Under the pieces are notes generated by a model. The model saw nothing but the letters and a program-made list of their open reading frames with translations, had not been told where the DNA came from and did not search any database. 35,546 bases of DNA from Bacteroidales bacterium (GTDB lineage: Bacteria > Bacteroidota > Bacteroidia > Bacteroidales > UBA12077): the NCBI GenBank assembly GCA_018334675.1, contig JAGXLL010000025.1, positions 1 to 35,546 of the forward strand, in the 5' to 3' direction. This document shows, piece by piece, positions 1 through 8,098 of this stretch; within the stretch, counting starts at the first letter, position 1, and each line of letters opens with the position of its first letter. The position numbers and the translations under genes are program-made.

Positions 1-861
1 GGAGGACTGGCAGGCAGAGCAATCCATGTACCAGAAATCCATCAGAACCACTTTGCCCCGGAGGGATTGCCCATTGATGCGTTCACCGCTCAGGGTGGTA
101 TGTTCAAACTCCGGAGCAGGCTGGCCTATTGAGATATAGTTGCCGTTGTCCTCGTCCCTCAGGTAATTCTTCAGGGGATATTCCATGAGCATGGGGGCCA
201 TGGAAAACAGACCCTCATCAAAATCGGCCCTGGAAACCAGCTGGGCCAGCGATATGCTTTGGTAGTAGGACTGGTTTTTATAGGACACGCGATACTCCAT
301 TTCTTCAGGCAGGTAATCATTTTTTCTGATCCAGAGGGTCCTGTACATTTCATTGATCTCTTCCTCAGGTGGATAATCCACCCGGATCACCCAGTGGGTA
401 GGGGTTGTCTTCTCCAGTGAGATGCGATAGTCTGGTTCTTCGATTTGACGGTAGAAATCCGTGTAGAGCAATTCATCGAACAGGGAGTTCTGTACGGGGT
501 ATTGGGTGATGGCCTGTGGGTCGTAGGAGGTGTTGATCTTCAGGATCTCATTGTCGCTGTGGTCGATGCAGAAGAGCAGGGGCGACTGATAGATGTATTC
601 CTCCCCGTTTCTTTTCAGCCTGATTTTGTAACCCATCACCGGATCCTGGGGCCATCTCTTTGCCCATACCGAAACATCCACCGCCTGCGTATCCCGGGCT
701 TCAAAATCACGTGTGAGGATGCTGGCCTGATAGCTCAGCTTATCTAACCGGCTAATATTTTGAGCCGTTTGCCTGAGGATGGATTTGGGCTGGCGCTGAT
801 GCCCGCAACCTACCGCCATCAGTGCTGCCACAAGCATGAATATGAAAATATGCGTTCTCAT
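1..861 (-). CDS. TlpA/AhpC-TSA thioredoxin-fold lipoprotein, C-terminus beyond the window
   Basis: Minus-strand gene starting at the ATG at 861 and running off the left edge, so only the first 287 residues are seen. The N-terminus is a short hydrophobic stretch ending in AVGC, which fits a lipoprotein signal with the acylated Cys at about residue 19. A ~230-residue lipoprotein-specific region of unknown fold follows. From about residue 250 a typical AhpC/TSA-thioredoxin entry begins (IGQPAPEF, then GKVVLMDFWYMDCSAC). The CSAC pair at residues 281-284 is the expected redox CxxC, with Asp in place of the usual Trp before the first Cys. By family this would be a periplasm-facing thiol-disulfide reductase. 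Its substrate cannot be told from the sequence. It lies 56 bp downstream of the T9SS protein gene, on the same strand, so the two may be co-transcribed. Confidence 0.82.
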   Translation of the reverse strand, partial: MRTHIFIFMLVAALMAVGCGHQRQPKSILRQTAQNISRLDKLSYQASILTRDFEARDTQAVDVSVWAKRWPQDPVMGYKIRLKRNGEEYIYQSPLLFCIDHSDNEILKINTSYDPQAITQYPVQNSLFDELLYTDFYRQIEEPDYRISLEKTTPTHWVIRVDYPPEEEINEMYRTLWIRKNDYLPEEMEYRVSYKNQSYYQSISLAQLVSRADFDEGLFSMAPMLMEYPLKNYLRDEDNGNYISIGQPAPEFEHTTLSGERINGQSLRGKVVLMDFWYMDCSACQSS

Positions 862-917
862 ATAGGATCCTATAACACAAATCATACCAAAACAGATCGA
901 TGGGGGGGAAATAATGG

Positions 918-1547
918 TTAGCGGAAAAGGTGAAAAAATCCTTTGCGCACGATCTCCTGGGAGCCCTGAGATTTGACCACATAGTAATAAACCCCGGGAT
1001 TGGCGTAATTCCCGGAAGCCAGTTTGCCATCCCAATAAACCACCTGGCCGATCTTCTCATGTATCAGATCACCGTTTCGTGTATAGATCTTCAGGTTGAG
1101 CTTGGTGGCACCTCCGGATTTGACGATGAACACGTCGTTGATGCCGTCGTCATCCGGGGAGAAGACATTGGGGATCTCCAGCTGATCGGTGACTGTGATG
1201 GTTTTAGAAGCAAAATAGGAGAGTCCTGTTGTATCGACCATTTCCAGGCTGATGTCAAAACTCCCGGAGCCCTGGAAGGGATGGCGATAAATCATGTAAC
1301 CCCGCTGCATGGAAGAATCGGGATTTATCAGGTTTCCATTCTCCCTCCATTCTATGGTGCTGAACTCTTCAGGACTGGTGACATAGGAAGAATCGCCGGC
1401 ATTGATTGTTTGGGGGATGAAGTAATGGATGCTGGTAGCTACGTATGTGCTGTCTTTGAAAGTCATGCCATCGTACTGGGAAAAGGATGGCTGAATGAAC
1501 ATGCCGCATGAAGCGATGAATAAAAGGAAGACTTTATATTTGCCCAT
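918..1547 (-). CDS. Secreted protein with gliding-motility type (CHU_C) T9SS type-B sorting domain
   Basis: 209 residues with an N-terminal signal peptide (MGKYKVFLLFIASCGMF, cleaved before QPSFSQ or nearby). The middle (~25-115) looks like a beta-rich extracellular segment with no domain I recognise. Residues from about 118 carry the type-B C-terminal sorting domain signature: IPNVFSPDDDGINDVF, then LKIYTRNGDLIHE, a YWDGK turn, GVYYYVVK and a basic C-terminus KGFFHLFR. Such domains direct export across the outer membrane by the type IX secretion system of Bacteroidota. The mature part is very short, so this may be a surface-attached small protein. The start is at 1547, about 20 nt downstream of a plausible -7 element. 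Confidence 0.85.
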   Translation of the reverse strand: MGKYKVFLLFIASCGMFIQPSFSQYDGMTFKDSTYVATSIHYFIPQTINAGDSSYVTSPEEFSTIEWRENGNLINPDSSMQRGYMIYRHPFQGSGSFDISLEMVDTTGLSYFASKTITVTDQLEIPNVFSPDDDGINDVFIVKSGGATKLNLKIYTRNGDLIHEKIGQVVYWDGKLASGNYANPGVYYYVVKSQGSQEIVRKGFFHLFR

Positions 1548-1855
1548 TCATTGTAGATTTGTTCAACGTAAATATATAAAATAGCCAACTATTATCTCAA
1601 ATTTTTGGATTGAATTTTATTAACGCTTTGTAAAACAGGATGAGAATTGGGGCTGCTCTGACCTGGGTGTATCGCTCTCTGCCCCGGATGCAGGCTTGTC
1701 TGCAAGCATTCAGCAGATAGTGAAAATCGCCGGGAAAAGTTTTAAACTTTTTATCTCGATGGGTATCCAACCCAACTGTATTTTGTTTCTTTGCAAAGAA
1801 TATTCATAGTCCCTCCGGGAGATAATCCTACAGGACGACAGAAAAAACAGAAGGC
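1548..1855. other. Divergent intergenic region (308 bp)
   Basis: This gap separates the minus-strand T9SS protein from the plus-strand EamA transporter. It holds the candidate minus promoter at 1569-1601. On the plus strand TTTCTTTG at 1786-1793 is one mismatch from the -7 consensus and could serve the transporter, but no -33 match is seen. No coding frame, tRNA or strong hairpin is apparent between 1602 and 1780. Confidence 0.6.
1569..1601 (-). promoter_or_regulatory. Candidate Bacteroidota promoter for the T9SS-sorted protein
   Basis: On the minus strand TTTG (1598-1601) is followed after 21 bp by TATATTTA (1569-1576), close to the Bacteroidota -33 TTTG / -7 TAnnTTTG pattern. It would start transcription near 1562, about 15 nt before the ATG at 1547. 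The final base of the -7 element is A rather than G, so support is moderate. Confidence 0.4.
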
Positions 1856-2809
1856 ATGGGATCACATTTTGGAGAATTTGCAGGATTGATGGCAGCTTTT
1901 TGCTGGGCGGCTACGGCTATGGCGTTTGAATCGGCCGGCAAAAAGGTGGGGTCTCTCAGCGTCAATTTGATCCGTCTTTTTATGGCCATTTTTTTGCTGG
2001 GCATCTACACCTGGATCACCCGGTCGATGTTTTTTCCGATGGACGCCAGTCTGCATCAATGGAAATGGCTCATCATATCCGGGCTGGTAGGTTTTTCCCT
2101 GGGTGATCTTTTTCTTTTTGAGGCTTACGTGCGGATTGGCGCCCGGATTTCTTCGCTGATCATGTCGTTTGTACCACCTATCACAGGCATTATCGGCTGG
2201 CTTATCATGGATGAGCGGTTGTCGCTGGAGAACATCATTGGGATGGCCATCACCCTGACCGGCATCATCCTGGTGATCACCCAGCGCAAGAACCGCAATC
2301 CCAATCCTTCCCGGATCATTGAGCCGGAGCCTGCCGAACCGCCCAAAAAGAAGAAACGGCTTCAGATGAATTTTTCCTATCATGTGGTGGGCATCCTCAT
2401 GGCTTTTGCAGGGGCGGTCGGGCAGGCCACCGGTCTGGTGTTAAGTAAATACGGCATGCAGGATTACGATGCTTTTGCTGCCACTCAGATCAGGGTTTTG
2501 GCAGGCACCGTAGGCTTCATGGTGTTGTTCTTTGTCTTGCGGCGTTGGAACCGGGTTTTCACGGCACTTAGGAACCGAAAAGCCATGAAAAGGGTTACGG
2601 TGGGTGCCTTCTTTGGTCCTTTTCTGGGGGTTTCCTTCTCTTTGCTTGCCGTACAGCACACCCTCACCGGCATCGCCTCGACGCTGATGGCCCTGGTTCC
2701 GGTTCTGATCATCCCTCCTGCTGTCTTTTATTTCAAGGAGAAGGTCAATGCCATCGAGATCATCGGGGCTTTCATTGCCTTTGGCGGTGTGGCCTTATTC
2801 TTCCTTTAA
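1856..2809 (+). CDS. DMT-superfamily (EamA) transporter
   Basis: 317 residues made of two EamA repeats (about 5-140 and 173-315), giving about ten membrane helices. They are joined by a cytoplasmic, proline- and lysine-rich linker around residues 143-170 that contains EPEPAEPPKKKKR. The first repeat has the usual GLMAAFCWAATAMAFE entry and the second ends in IIGAFIAFGGVALFFL, both typical of the family. Members export or import small metabolites such as amino acids and nucleobases; the substrate is not predictable here. The start is the ATG at 1856, directly before the first helix. The gene stands alone, with a lipoprotein gene 129 bp downstream that has its own -7 element. Confidence 0.88.
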   Translation: MGSHFGEFAGLMAAFCWAATAMAFESAGKKVGSLSVNLIRLFMAIFLLGIYTWITRSMFFPMDASLHQWKWLIISGLVGFSLGDLFLFEAYVRIGARISSLIMSFVPPITGIIGWLIMDERLSLENIIGMAITLTGIILVITQRKNRNPNPSRIIEPEPAEPPKKKKRLQMNFSYHVVGILMAFAGAVGQATGLVLSKYGMQDYDAFAATQIRVLAGTVGFMVLFFVLRRWNRVFTALRNRKAMKRVTVGAFFGPFLGVSFSLLAVQHTLTGIASTLMALVPVLIIPPAVFYFKEKVNAIEIIGAFIAFGGVALFFL

Positions 2810-2926
2810 AAATTTTTTATCCGGCCATCGGCTTGAAGATCGTAGAAAGACCTGTCAAAATCCCTGACCTATGACGTTTAGCTTAAGTTTTGCGGTCTTG
2901 AGGTTCGGGGAGATGATCCATTTGTA

Positions 2927-2934
2927 TATATTTG
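2927..2934 (+). promoter_or_regulatory. -7 promoter element TATATTTG for the lipoprotein gene
   Basis: TATATTTG fits the Bacteroidota -7 consensus TAnnTTTG exactly. It ends only four bases before the ATG at 2939, which would place the transcription start at or next to the start codon (leaderless mRNA). The -33 region has only a partial match (GTTC). Confidence 0.45.
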
Positions 2935-2938
2935 AGGT

Positions 2939-3448
2939 ATGTTACACAAGCTTGTCTATTTTGGTCTTCTCCTGCTGTTGATCGCCTCCTGCAGAAGCCA
3001 GCAGGCAACCCGGCAAGATCACCCCTGCCGGCCGCTCACCTCGCAAGAATTCCTGGAACAGCCTTTAAATGCGAGTTTGTATATCGACTCGGTGAAAGAA
3101 GACTATGGGGAGCGTTTTCGTCTGACCCGCTTCCTGCGGGATGTAGGTAATCAAAACCAGGTAAAGGATACCATCTATCGTTTTCATAACAAACATACCA
3201 GCCTGGTTTTCTATAAAACATCCATGGGAGAGGAGTCATTTCTGACCTCCAAAATAGCAGACCGATCGTTGGAACTGAGACCCTGCCTTCGAGTGGGTAT
3301 GTCCAGGATGCGTATTGAAGAGCTGATCTCTGATTTCCCCTCTGATTTCCGGGATACGGTAACCCTCCATAATGAAAACAGACAAGCCATCTTTATTTTT
3401 AAGGAGAGTAAGCTGAAGACGGTGTTCGTCAACAGTTTTTTTAAGTAA
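2939..3448 (+). CDS. Hypothetical lipoprotein
   Basis: 169 residues starting at the ATG at 2939. The N-terminus MLHKLVYFGLLLLLIASC is a clear lipoprotein signal (lipobox LIASC, acylated Cys at residue 18). The mature part has no family I recognise. It is soluble-looking, with a segment MRIEELISDFPSDFRDTVTL that resembles small outer-membrane-associated lipoproteins binding or sensing a ligand, but this is only an impression. The protein ends at 3448 and faces the end of psd, with 81 bp between the stops. Its GC content and codon use look like the neighbours. The gene seems to be a single transcription unit. Confidence 0.75.
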   Translation: MLHKLVYFGLLLLLIASCRSQQATRQDHPCRPLTSQEFLEQPLNASLYIDSVKEDYGERFRLTRFLRDVGNQNQVKDTIYRFHNKHTSLVFYKTSMGEESFLTSKIADRSLELRPCLRVGMSRMRIEELISDFPSDFRDTVTLHNENRQAIFIFKESKLKTVFVNSFFK

Positions 3449-3529
3449 TGAAAAGGGTTTGCCGGATGCATGGCACGAGGTGTTTATCCAGGTTGAGAGG
3501 ACCCGTTGTGGGGATAGATTTTGGTTATC

Positions 3530-4183
3530 TTACCAGGAGGCCAGTACGCTCCTGCGTCCCTGTACCTTGTCACTGAGGCGGACTTTGATCTTCACATCTA
3601 CAGGCAAAAAGACATCCACGCGGGATCCGAAGCGGATGATGCCCAATTCGGAAGCCTGTTGAACTTCGTTTACGGGATTGGTATAGCTGATGATCCGGCG
3701 GGCCACTGCCCCTGCGATCTGACGGACCATAATGGCTCTGTCCGGATCCTTCTGTATCGCCGTGGAAGCTCTTTCATTAAGGAGAGAGGATTTGGGATGT
3801 TTGGCAATGAGGTATTTACCGGGATGGTGCTTGTGGTATTCGATGGATCCGCTAATGGGATTCCAGTTGACATGCACATTCCATATCGACATGAAGATGG
3901 ATATCTGGATCATCCTGCACTTAAAATACTCATCCTCGGTGGTTTCTTCGATGGCCACGACCTTCCCGTCTGCGGGGCTGATGATCAGCGATTCGTCAGA
4001 TATGAGCCGACGGTGAGGAACCCGGAAGAAGCGAACCACAAGGAAAAGCAATCCCAGCGACAGGGTCCCGATGGTCAGGCTATAGGCAGGCTTAAGGGGA
4101 AGCAGGAAAACCAGCAGGTTCAATCCGATCAAACCCAGCAGAAACCATTTAATAACAGAATATCCTTCTTTGTGTATATGCAT
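3530..4183 (-). CDS. psd: Phosphatidylserine decarboxylase proenzyme
   Basis: 217 residues of the short Psd type. The N-terminus has two membrane-embedded helices (about 10-50). The catalytic core follows: SPADGKVVAIEE near 84, then FMSIWNVHVNWNPISGSIEYHKHHPGKY with the conserved His residues. Near the C-terminus is RFGSRVD, where self-cleavage between Gly186 and Ser187 would make the pyruvoyl prosthetic group. The FGSR form, rather than LGST, is typical of short bacterial and archaeal decarboxylases. It converts phosphatidylserine to phosphatidylethanolamine in the inner membrane. The gene follows cdsA on the same strand, whose product makes the CDP-diacylglycerol precursor. The 144-bp gap contains a perfect -7 element, so it probably also has its own promoter. 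Confidence 0.93.
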   Translation of the reverse strand: MHIHKEGYSVIKWFLLGLIGLNLLVFLLPLKPAYSLTIGTLSLGLLFLVVRFFRVPHRRLISDESLIISPADGKVVAIEETTEDEYFKCRMIQISIFMSIWNVHVNWNPISGSIEYHKHHPGKYLIAKHPKSSLLNERASTAIQKDPDRAIMVRQIAGAVARRIISYTNPVNEVQQASELGIIRFGSRVDVFLPVDVKIKVRLSDKVQGRRSVLASW

Positions 4184-4206
4184 TTATGTCCTTTATATGA
4201 TTGGTG

Positions 4207-4214
4207 CAAAGATA
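4207..4214 (-). promoter_or_regulatory. -7 promoter element TATCTTTG upstream of psd
   Basis: On the minus strand TATCTTTG matches TAnnTTTG exactly and is followed by GC, as often seen in Bacteroidota. Transcription would begin near 4200, about 17 nt before the psd ATG at 4183. No TTTG was found at the -33 distance. Confidence 0.45.
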
Positions 4215-4327
4215 ACCAAAAAACGAATGATTTGACATCCGTATTTTATGTTTAAGGTTATTTTAATGTCAGTTTAGCTGTTGATAAATATACGGGAAAA
4301 ATATCATCCAGGTTTTCTCATATATGC

Positions 4328-5146
4328 TCATAATACTTGGTACAGGTAAAGGTAGGCCACCGGGAAGATAAAGAGGGCCGCGTCGAAGCGGTCCAGCATG
4401 CCCCCATGTCCGGGTATCAGCGATCCTGAGTCTTTGACACCGAAGCTTCTTTTCAGGTAGGATTCACATAGGTCCCCCAGCGTTCCGGCAAGGGTAACGA
4501 TGACTGCCATGACAAGCCAGTGGATGAGTGCCATCCCTCCCTGAAGGCGAAAGAGCAGGAAAGCCACCAGCATGCTGGTCAGAAGCCCACCGGCCATCCC
4601 CTCCCAGCTTTTCCCGGGAGAGATGCGGGGCAAGAGCTTATGTTTTCCGAGTTTTTTTCCTGTTAGATAAGCAAAGGTGTCGTGGGTCCAAATCAACAGG
4701 AACAGGCTGATCAGCAGGGAATGGTTAAAGGTGTTTTCACTGGCCCCCAGGTAGGCCAGGTAACTTAGGGAGGACATCATGGTGGCCGGGTAAATGAGGC
4801 CGGTCAGGGAATAGGCGAGATTGCGCATGGGGTGGCTGCGTTTCCGGAATATTTCATCCACCCAGATGATCAGGGGAAGAATAAGCAGCCAGCTCAGTGC
4901 GGAAGGGGAAATGTAATGACCGGCCACCAAAAAGTGGAGGATAAAAACCATTACTCCGGCTGCCATGATCAGAAACCCGGATACCCGGACCTGGTCGGCT
5001 GAGACCATCTGCAGGAACTCATAGAGGCCCAGGGCGGTGATCCCGGCAAAAAGCAGCATAAAAGACAGGGGCCCTCCAAGAAGGGCCCCAATGATCGCTG
5101 CGACTATCAGGATTCCCGATAGAGTTCTTTGCCAGAAGTTGCTCAT
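4328..5146 (-). CDS. cdsA: Phosphatidate cytidylyltransferase (CDP-diglyceride synthase)
   Basis: 272 residues from the ATG at 5146. The frame extends to an upstream ATG at 5191, but the added 15 residues fall in a repeat-rich spacer and precede the usual MSNFWQRTLSG start, so the inner start is preferred. The protein has about seven or eight hydrophobic helices. Near the C-terminus it shows the CDP-diglyceride synthase signature: SYLKRSFGVKDSGSLIPGHG followed by GMLDRFDA. It makes CDP-diacylglycerol from phosphatidate and CTP in the inner membrane, feeding phospholipid synthesis. It lies 77 bp after ftsH on the same strand and upstream of psd, an arrangement common in Bacteroidota. Confidence 0.94.
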   Translation of the reverse strand: MSNFWQRTLSGILIVAAIIGALLGGPLSFMLLFAGITALGLYEFLQMVSADQVRVSGFLIMAAGVMVFILHFLVAGHYISPSALSWLLILPLIIWVDEIFRKRSHPMRNLAYSLTGLIYPATMMSSLSYLAYLGASENTFNHSLLISLFLLIWTHDTFAYLTGKKLGKHKLLPRISPGKSWEGMAGGLLTSMLVAFLLFRLQGGMALIHWLVMAVIVTLAGTLGDLCESYLKRSFGVKDSGSLIPGHGGMLDRFDAALFIFPVAYLYLYQVL

Positions 5147-5165
5147 GAACTTAAGGGTTGACTGT

Positions 5166-5222
5166 TGAAGGATTGAATGTTGAACGCTCAACGTTTTGAA
5201 CGTTAAAGGTTGAACGTTGAGT
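5166..5222. repeat. Cluster of TTGAACGTT-type short repeats between ftsH and cdsA
   Basis: The ftsH-cdsA spacer contains repeated versions of the word TTGAACG(TT): TGTTGAACGCTCAACG, then TTTTGAACGTTAAAGG, then TTGAACGTTGAG. It includes a small inverted repeat GTTGA-ACGC-TCAAC. The same word forms a 9-bp hairpin at 19404-19425. No coding function is suggested. It could be a dispersed intergenic repeat or a processing or binding site. Confidence 0.6.
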
Positions 5223-5223
5223 T

Positions 5224-7512
5224 TCAGGTTTTTTCCCCGGGATCATTTTCGCCGGAGTGTTTCTTTTGATCTTTCCGGTTTACCTGATCTTTGCGGTCTA
5301 CCTGATCTTTCTCTTCCTGATTTTTTTCTTCCTGACCCTTTTTATTCTCTCTGGGTTGCTTGCCATGTTTCTCTTTCGTGCCTTTCTTATCCTCTTTTTC
5401 CCCGGCAGGCTGCTTTTGTTCAGGTTCTTTTCCTTCCTGTTTCCGGCTGGCTTCCTCGCTTTGCTTTTCTTCTTTCGGTTCACTTTGTTTTTCGCTGTCT
5501 TCGTGTATTTTTTTCACTTTTTTACCTTCTTCCAGGATCTTCTGTTTTTTCTCATCATCGATTTCCCTTTTGCCCAGGATGCGTTCCAGGTCTTCGGTAA
5601 AGATGATTTCTTTTTCCAACAGCAATTCGGCCAGCTGATTAAGCTGTTCGCGGTGTTCGCTCAGTATCTTGTAAGCCCGGGAATAGGCTTTGTCAACATA
5701 TTCCTGGACTTCTTTGTCGATGAGTTCAGCCGTTTTTTCGCTGTAGGGTTTGGTAAAGGTGAATTCACGCTGACCGGTGGAGTCATAAAAGCTCAGGTTG
5801 CCTATTTTATCGCTCATGCCGAAGTAGGCTACCATGGCATAGGCTTGTTTGGTGATCTTTTCCAGGTCGTTGAGGGCACCGGTGGAAATCTTGTCGAATA
5901 CCAGCTGTTCGGCAGCCCGTCCGCCCAGTGCGGCACTCATCTCATCCAGCATCTGGTCGGTGGTGGTCAGGTTGCGTTCTTCGGGCAGGTACCAGGCTGA
6001 GCCCAGTGCTTTGCCACGTGGCACGATGGTTACCTTTACCAGGGGGCTGGCGTGTTTAAGCATCCAGCTGACGATGGCGTGTCCGCATTCGTGATAGGCA
6101 ATGGCCTTTTTCTCTGAACTGGTGATCAGTTTGTTTTTACGCTCCAGTCCGGCAATGATGCGGTCGATGGCATCCAGGAAATCTTCCTTCTCCACTGCCT
6201 TTTTATCTTTACGGGCGGCGATCAGGGCAGCTTCATTGGATACGTTGGCAATATCCGCACCTGAGAATCCGGGGGTTTGCTTGGCCAGAAAGTCGATATC
6301 CAGGTCTTTAGCTACCTTAAGGGGTTTGACGTGTACCCGGAAGATCTGCTTGCGTTCATTCAAATCGGGCAGATCCACGTGGATCTGACGGTCGAACCGG
6401 CCGGCCCTCAACAGGGCTTTGTCAAGCATGTCGGCCCGGTTGGTGGCGGCAACGATGATGATACCAATGTTGTTGGAGAAGCCGTCCATCTCGGCCAACA
6501 ACTGGTTCAATGTGTTTTCGCGTTCATCATTGGCTCCCATGCTGGGGTTCTTACCTCTGGCCCGGCCAATGGCGTCAATCTCGTCTATGAAGATGATGCA
6601 GGGGGCTTTTTCCTTGGCCTGCTTGAACAGGTCACGAACCCTGGAGGCACCCACACCTACAAACATCTCAACAAAATCCGATCCCGAGATGGAGAAGAAC
6701 GGCACACTGGCCTCTCCGGCAACAGCCTTGGCCATCAGGGTCTTGCCGGTGCCCGGAGGACCTACCAAGAGCACCCCCTTGGGGATCTTACCTCCCAGCT
6801 CGGTGTATTTCTTGGGATTTTTGAGGAATTCGACCACCTCTCGAACTTCCACCTTTGCCTCATCCAGGCCGGCTACATCCGAAAAGTCGATCTTTACATT
6901 GGATTCCTTGTCGAAGAGTACTGCCTTGGATTTGCCTACGTTGAAGATGTTGCCTCCGCCACCTCCGCCGGAACCACGGGCAATCCTTCTGAATATAAAC
7001 AGCCAGATGGCTACCAGTATGAAGATGGGCAGCAGCCAGGTAAGCACTTCTCCCAGTACATCCTTTCGTGTTTCGTATCGGACTTCAATATATTCACCTT
7101 CGGGCATATTGTCCTGCGCATCGGACAATCGTTGCTCGAACATCTCAATGGATCCGATGGTGAAGAAGAAATGCGGCCCTTCCTTCGGGACCGAGAACAT
7201 ACCGTCTTCAAAAAGCTCATCGTAACGTTGCTGATTCAACGCCTCCTGCTTCAGATAAATCTCTGCCTTCTGCTTGTTGATCACCACAATCTTTTCTACA
7301 TCGTTGTTCTTGAGCATGTTGCGCTGAAATTCCTGCCAGGTGATCTCTTTGGCACTCCCACCCAGGTTCATGAAGTTCAGAGCAATGAAAAATATGGCGA
7401 TTAAAGCATATACCCAATATATGTTGAACTTGGGAAAAGGCTTTTTTTCGTTGTTGTTGCTATCGGATCCCTGGTTGTTCTGTCTATTTTGGTTTTGGTT
7501 GCTGTCGACCAT
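5224..7512 (-). CDS. ftsH: ATP-dependent zinc metalloprotease FtsH with long charged C-terminal tail
   Basis: 762 residues, longer than the usual ~650. Order: a charged Asn/Gln-rich N-terminus, TM1 (~32-50), the periplasmic domain, TM2 (~158-175), then GSGGGGGGN and the AAA+ domain. The AAA+ domain has Walker A GPPGTGKT (251-258), Walker [12 protein letters not shown], and the second region of homology ending in RAGRFDRQ. The protease zinc motif is HECGH (474-478), with Cys where Ala is more usual; both His and the Glu are intact. The last ~111 residues (652-762) are almost only Lys, Glu, Gln, Asp and Asn and end in hexapeptide repeats ([12 protein letters not shown]). It degrades membrane and regulatory proteins at the inner membrane. 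It follows rsfS by 24 bp, so the two should be co-transcribed. Confidence 0.97.
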   Translation of the reverse strand: MVDSNQNQNRQNNQGSDSNNNEKKPFPKFNIYWVYALIAIFFIALNFMNLGGSAKEITWQEFQRNMLKNNDVEKIVVINKQKAEIYLKQEALNQQRYDELFEDGMFSVPKEGPHFFFTIGSIEMFEQRLSDAQDNMPEGEYIEVRYETRKDVLGEVLTWLLPIFILVAIWLFIFRRIARGSGGGGGGNIFNVGKSKAVLFDKESNVKIDFSDVAGLDEAKVEVREVVEFLKNPKKYTELGGKIPKGVLLVGPPGTGKTLMAKAVAGEASVPFFSISGSDFVEMFVGVGASRVRDLFKQAKEKAPCIIFIDEIDAIGRARGKNPSMGANDERENTLNQLLAEMDGFSNNIGIIIVAATNRADMLDKALLRAGRFDRQIHVDLPDLNERKQIFRVHVKPLKVAKDLDIDFLAKQTPGFSGADIANVSNEAALIAARKDKKAVEKEDFLDAIDRIIAGLERKNKLITSSEKKAIAYHECGHAIVSWMLKHASPLVKVTIVPRGKALGSAWYLPEERNLTTTDQMLDEMSAALGGRAAEQLVFDKISTGALNDLEKITKQAYAMVAYFGMSDKIGNLSFYDSTGQREFTFTKPYSEKTAELIDKEVQEYVDKAYSRAYKILSEHREQLNQLAELLLEKEIIFTEDLERILGKREIDDEKKQKILEEGKKVKKIHEDSEKQSEPKEEKQSEEASRKQEGKEPEQKQPAGEKEDKKGTKEKHGKQPRENKKGQEEKNQEEKDQVDRKDQVNRKDQKKHSGENDPGEKT

Positions 7513-7536
7513 TATAAAGTTTCCTCCGTTGTTTGT

Positions 7537-7917
7537 TTATAGCTCTTCCTCGTATGATTGCATCGGGGCATCTGCCCATAGATCCTCCAGGTTATAAAAA
7601 TCCCGGTACTCCTTCTGAAAAATGTGTATGATGATGCTGGCATAATCCATCAATACCCAGGTGAGATTTTCCATCCCCTCCTTGCTGTAAGGTTTTTCAT
7701 TGAGGTCTTTCCTGACGTGCTCCTCCACTGAATCAACAATGGCATCTACATGCGTGCTGGATGTTCCATGACATATAACAAAATAATCGCATATAGGGTT
7801 TTCAATTTCGCTGATCTTTAACGTTAACAGGTCTCTTCCTTTTTTATCCTGTATTCCTTTTATAATTTTGTCCAACAATTGTTCGGATGTAAAATCTTCT
7901 TGCTTACCTCTATCCAT
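7537..7917 (-). CDS. rsfS: Ribosome silencing factor RsfS
   Basis: 126 residues matching the RsfS/Iojap family in length and pattern: LLDKIIKGIQDKKGRDLLTLKI, then NPICDYFVICHGTSSTHVDAI, a VRKDLNEKPYSKEG segment, and WVLMDYASIIIHIFQKEYRDFYNLEDLWADAP at the end. It binds ribosomal protein L14 and blocks joining of the 30S and 50S subunits during starvation. The ATG at 7917 is the only good start. It is the first gene of the rsfS-ftsH-cdsA run, and a -7 element lies 13 nt upstream. Confidence 0.95.
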   Translation of the reverse strand: MDRGKQEDFTSEQLLDKIIKGIQDKKGRDLLTLKISEIENPICDYFVICHGTSSTHVDAIVDSVEEHVRKDLNEKPYSKEGMENLTWVLMDYASIIIHIFQKEYRDFYNLEDLWADAPMQSYEEEL

Positions 7918-7930
7918 TCAAATTTTTTTA

Positions 7931-7938
7931 CAAAATTA
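7931..7938 (-). promoter_or_regulatory. -7 promoter element TAATTTTG upstream of rsfS
   Basis: On the minus strand TAATTTTG fits TAnnTTTG and lies 13 nt before the rsfS ATG at 7917. The predicted 5' leader is only a few nucleotides. The region is very AT-rich and no clear -33 TTTG is present, so chance occurrence is possible. Confidence 0.35.
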
Positions 7939-8043
7939 ATCAAATTTTTATGAATCATCATCGTAGTAATAAGATGATATAGTTTCTGGCGATGAACGAA
8001 TCAAATATTATACCTTAACAATTATAATGAAAAAATGTCGCAG

Positions 8044-8075
8044 TTTATTTTAGTAAAGGAAAATAATTACTTTTG
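8044..8075 (+). promoter_or_regulatory. Candidate promoter for birA
   Basis: TTTA (8044-8047) is followed after 20 bp by TACTTTTG (8068-8075), an exact TAnnTTTG element. This spacing is the usual one for the Bacteroidota primary sigma factor. Transcription would start near 8082, about 17 nt before the birA ATG at 8099. Confidence 0.55.
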
Positions 8076-8098
8076 TTCCATGAAGGTGGGTGATAGCT

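Noticed and set aside
752-1060. Open frame of 102 codons on the minus strand spanning the gap before the TlpA-like gene
   Set aside because: It overlaps the end of the T9SS protein and the start of the TlpA-like lipoprotein in another frame, and has no family features.
3471-3477. TGGCACG, a perfect sigma-54 -24 box
   Set aside because: The -12 position four bases on reads GTTTA, not TTGC, and the site lies between two convergent gene ends.
5147-5191. Upstream ATG start for cdsA at 5191
   Set aside because: The 15 extra residues are encoded by the TTGAACGTT repeat spacer and precede the usual family start.
6277-7404. Long open frame (375 codons) on the plus strand opposite ftsH
   Set aside because: The minus strand encodes a full FtsH with every motif; the plus frame has no recognisable domain and is a product of GC-skewed codon use.
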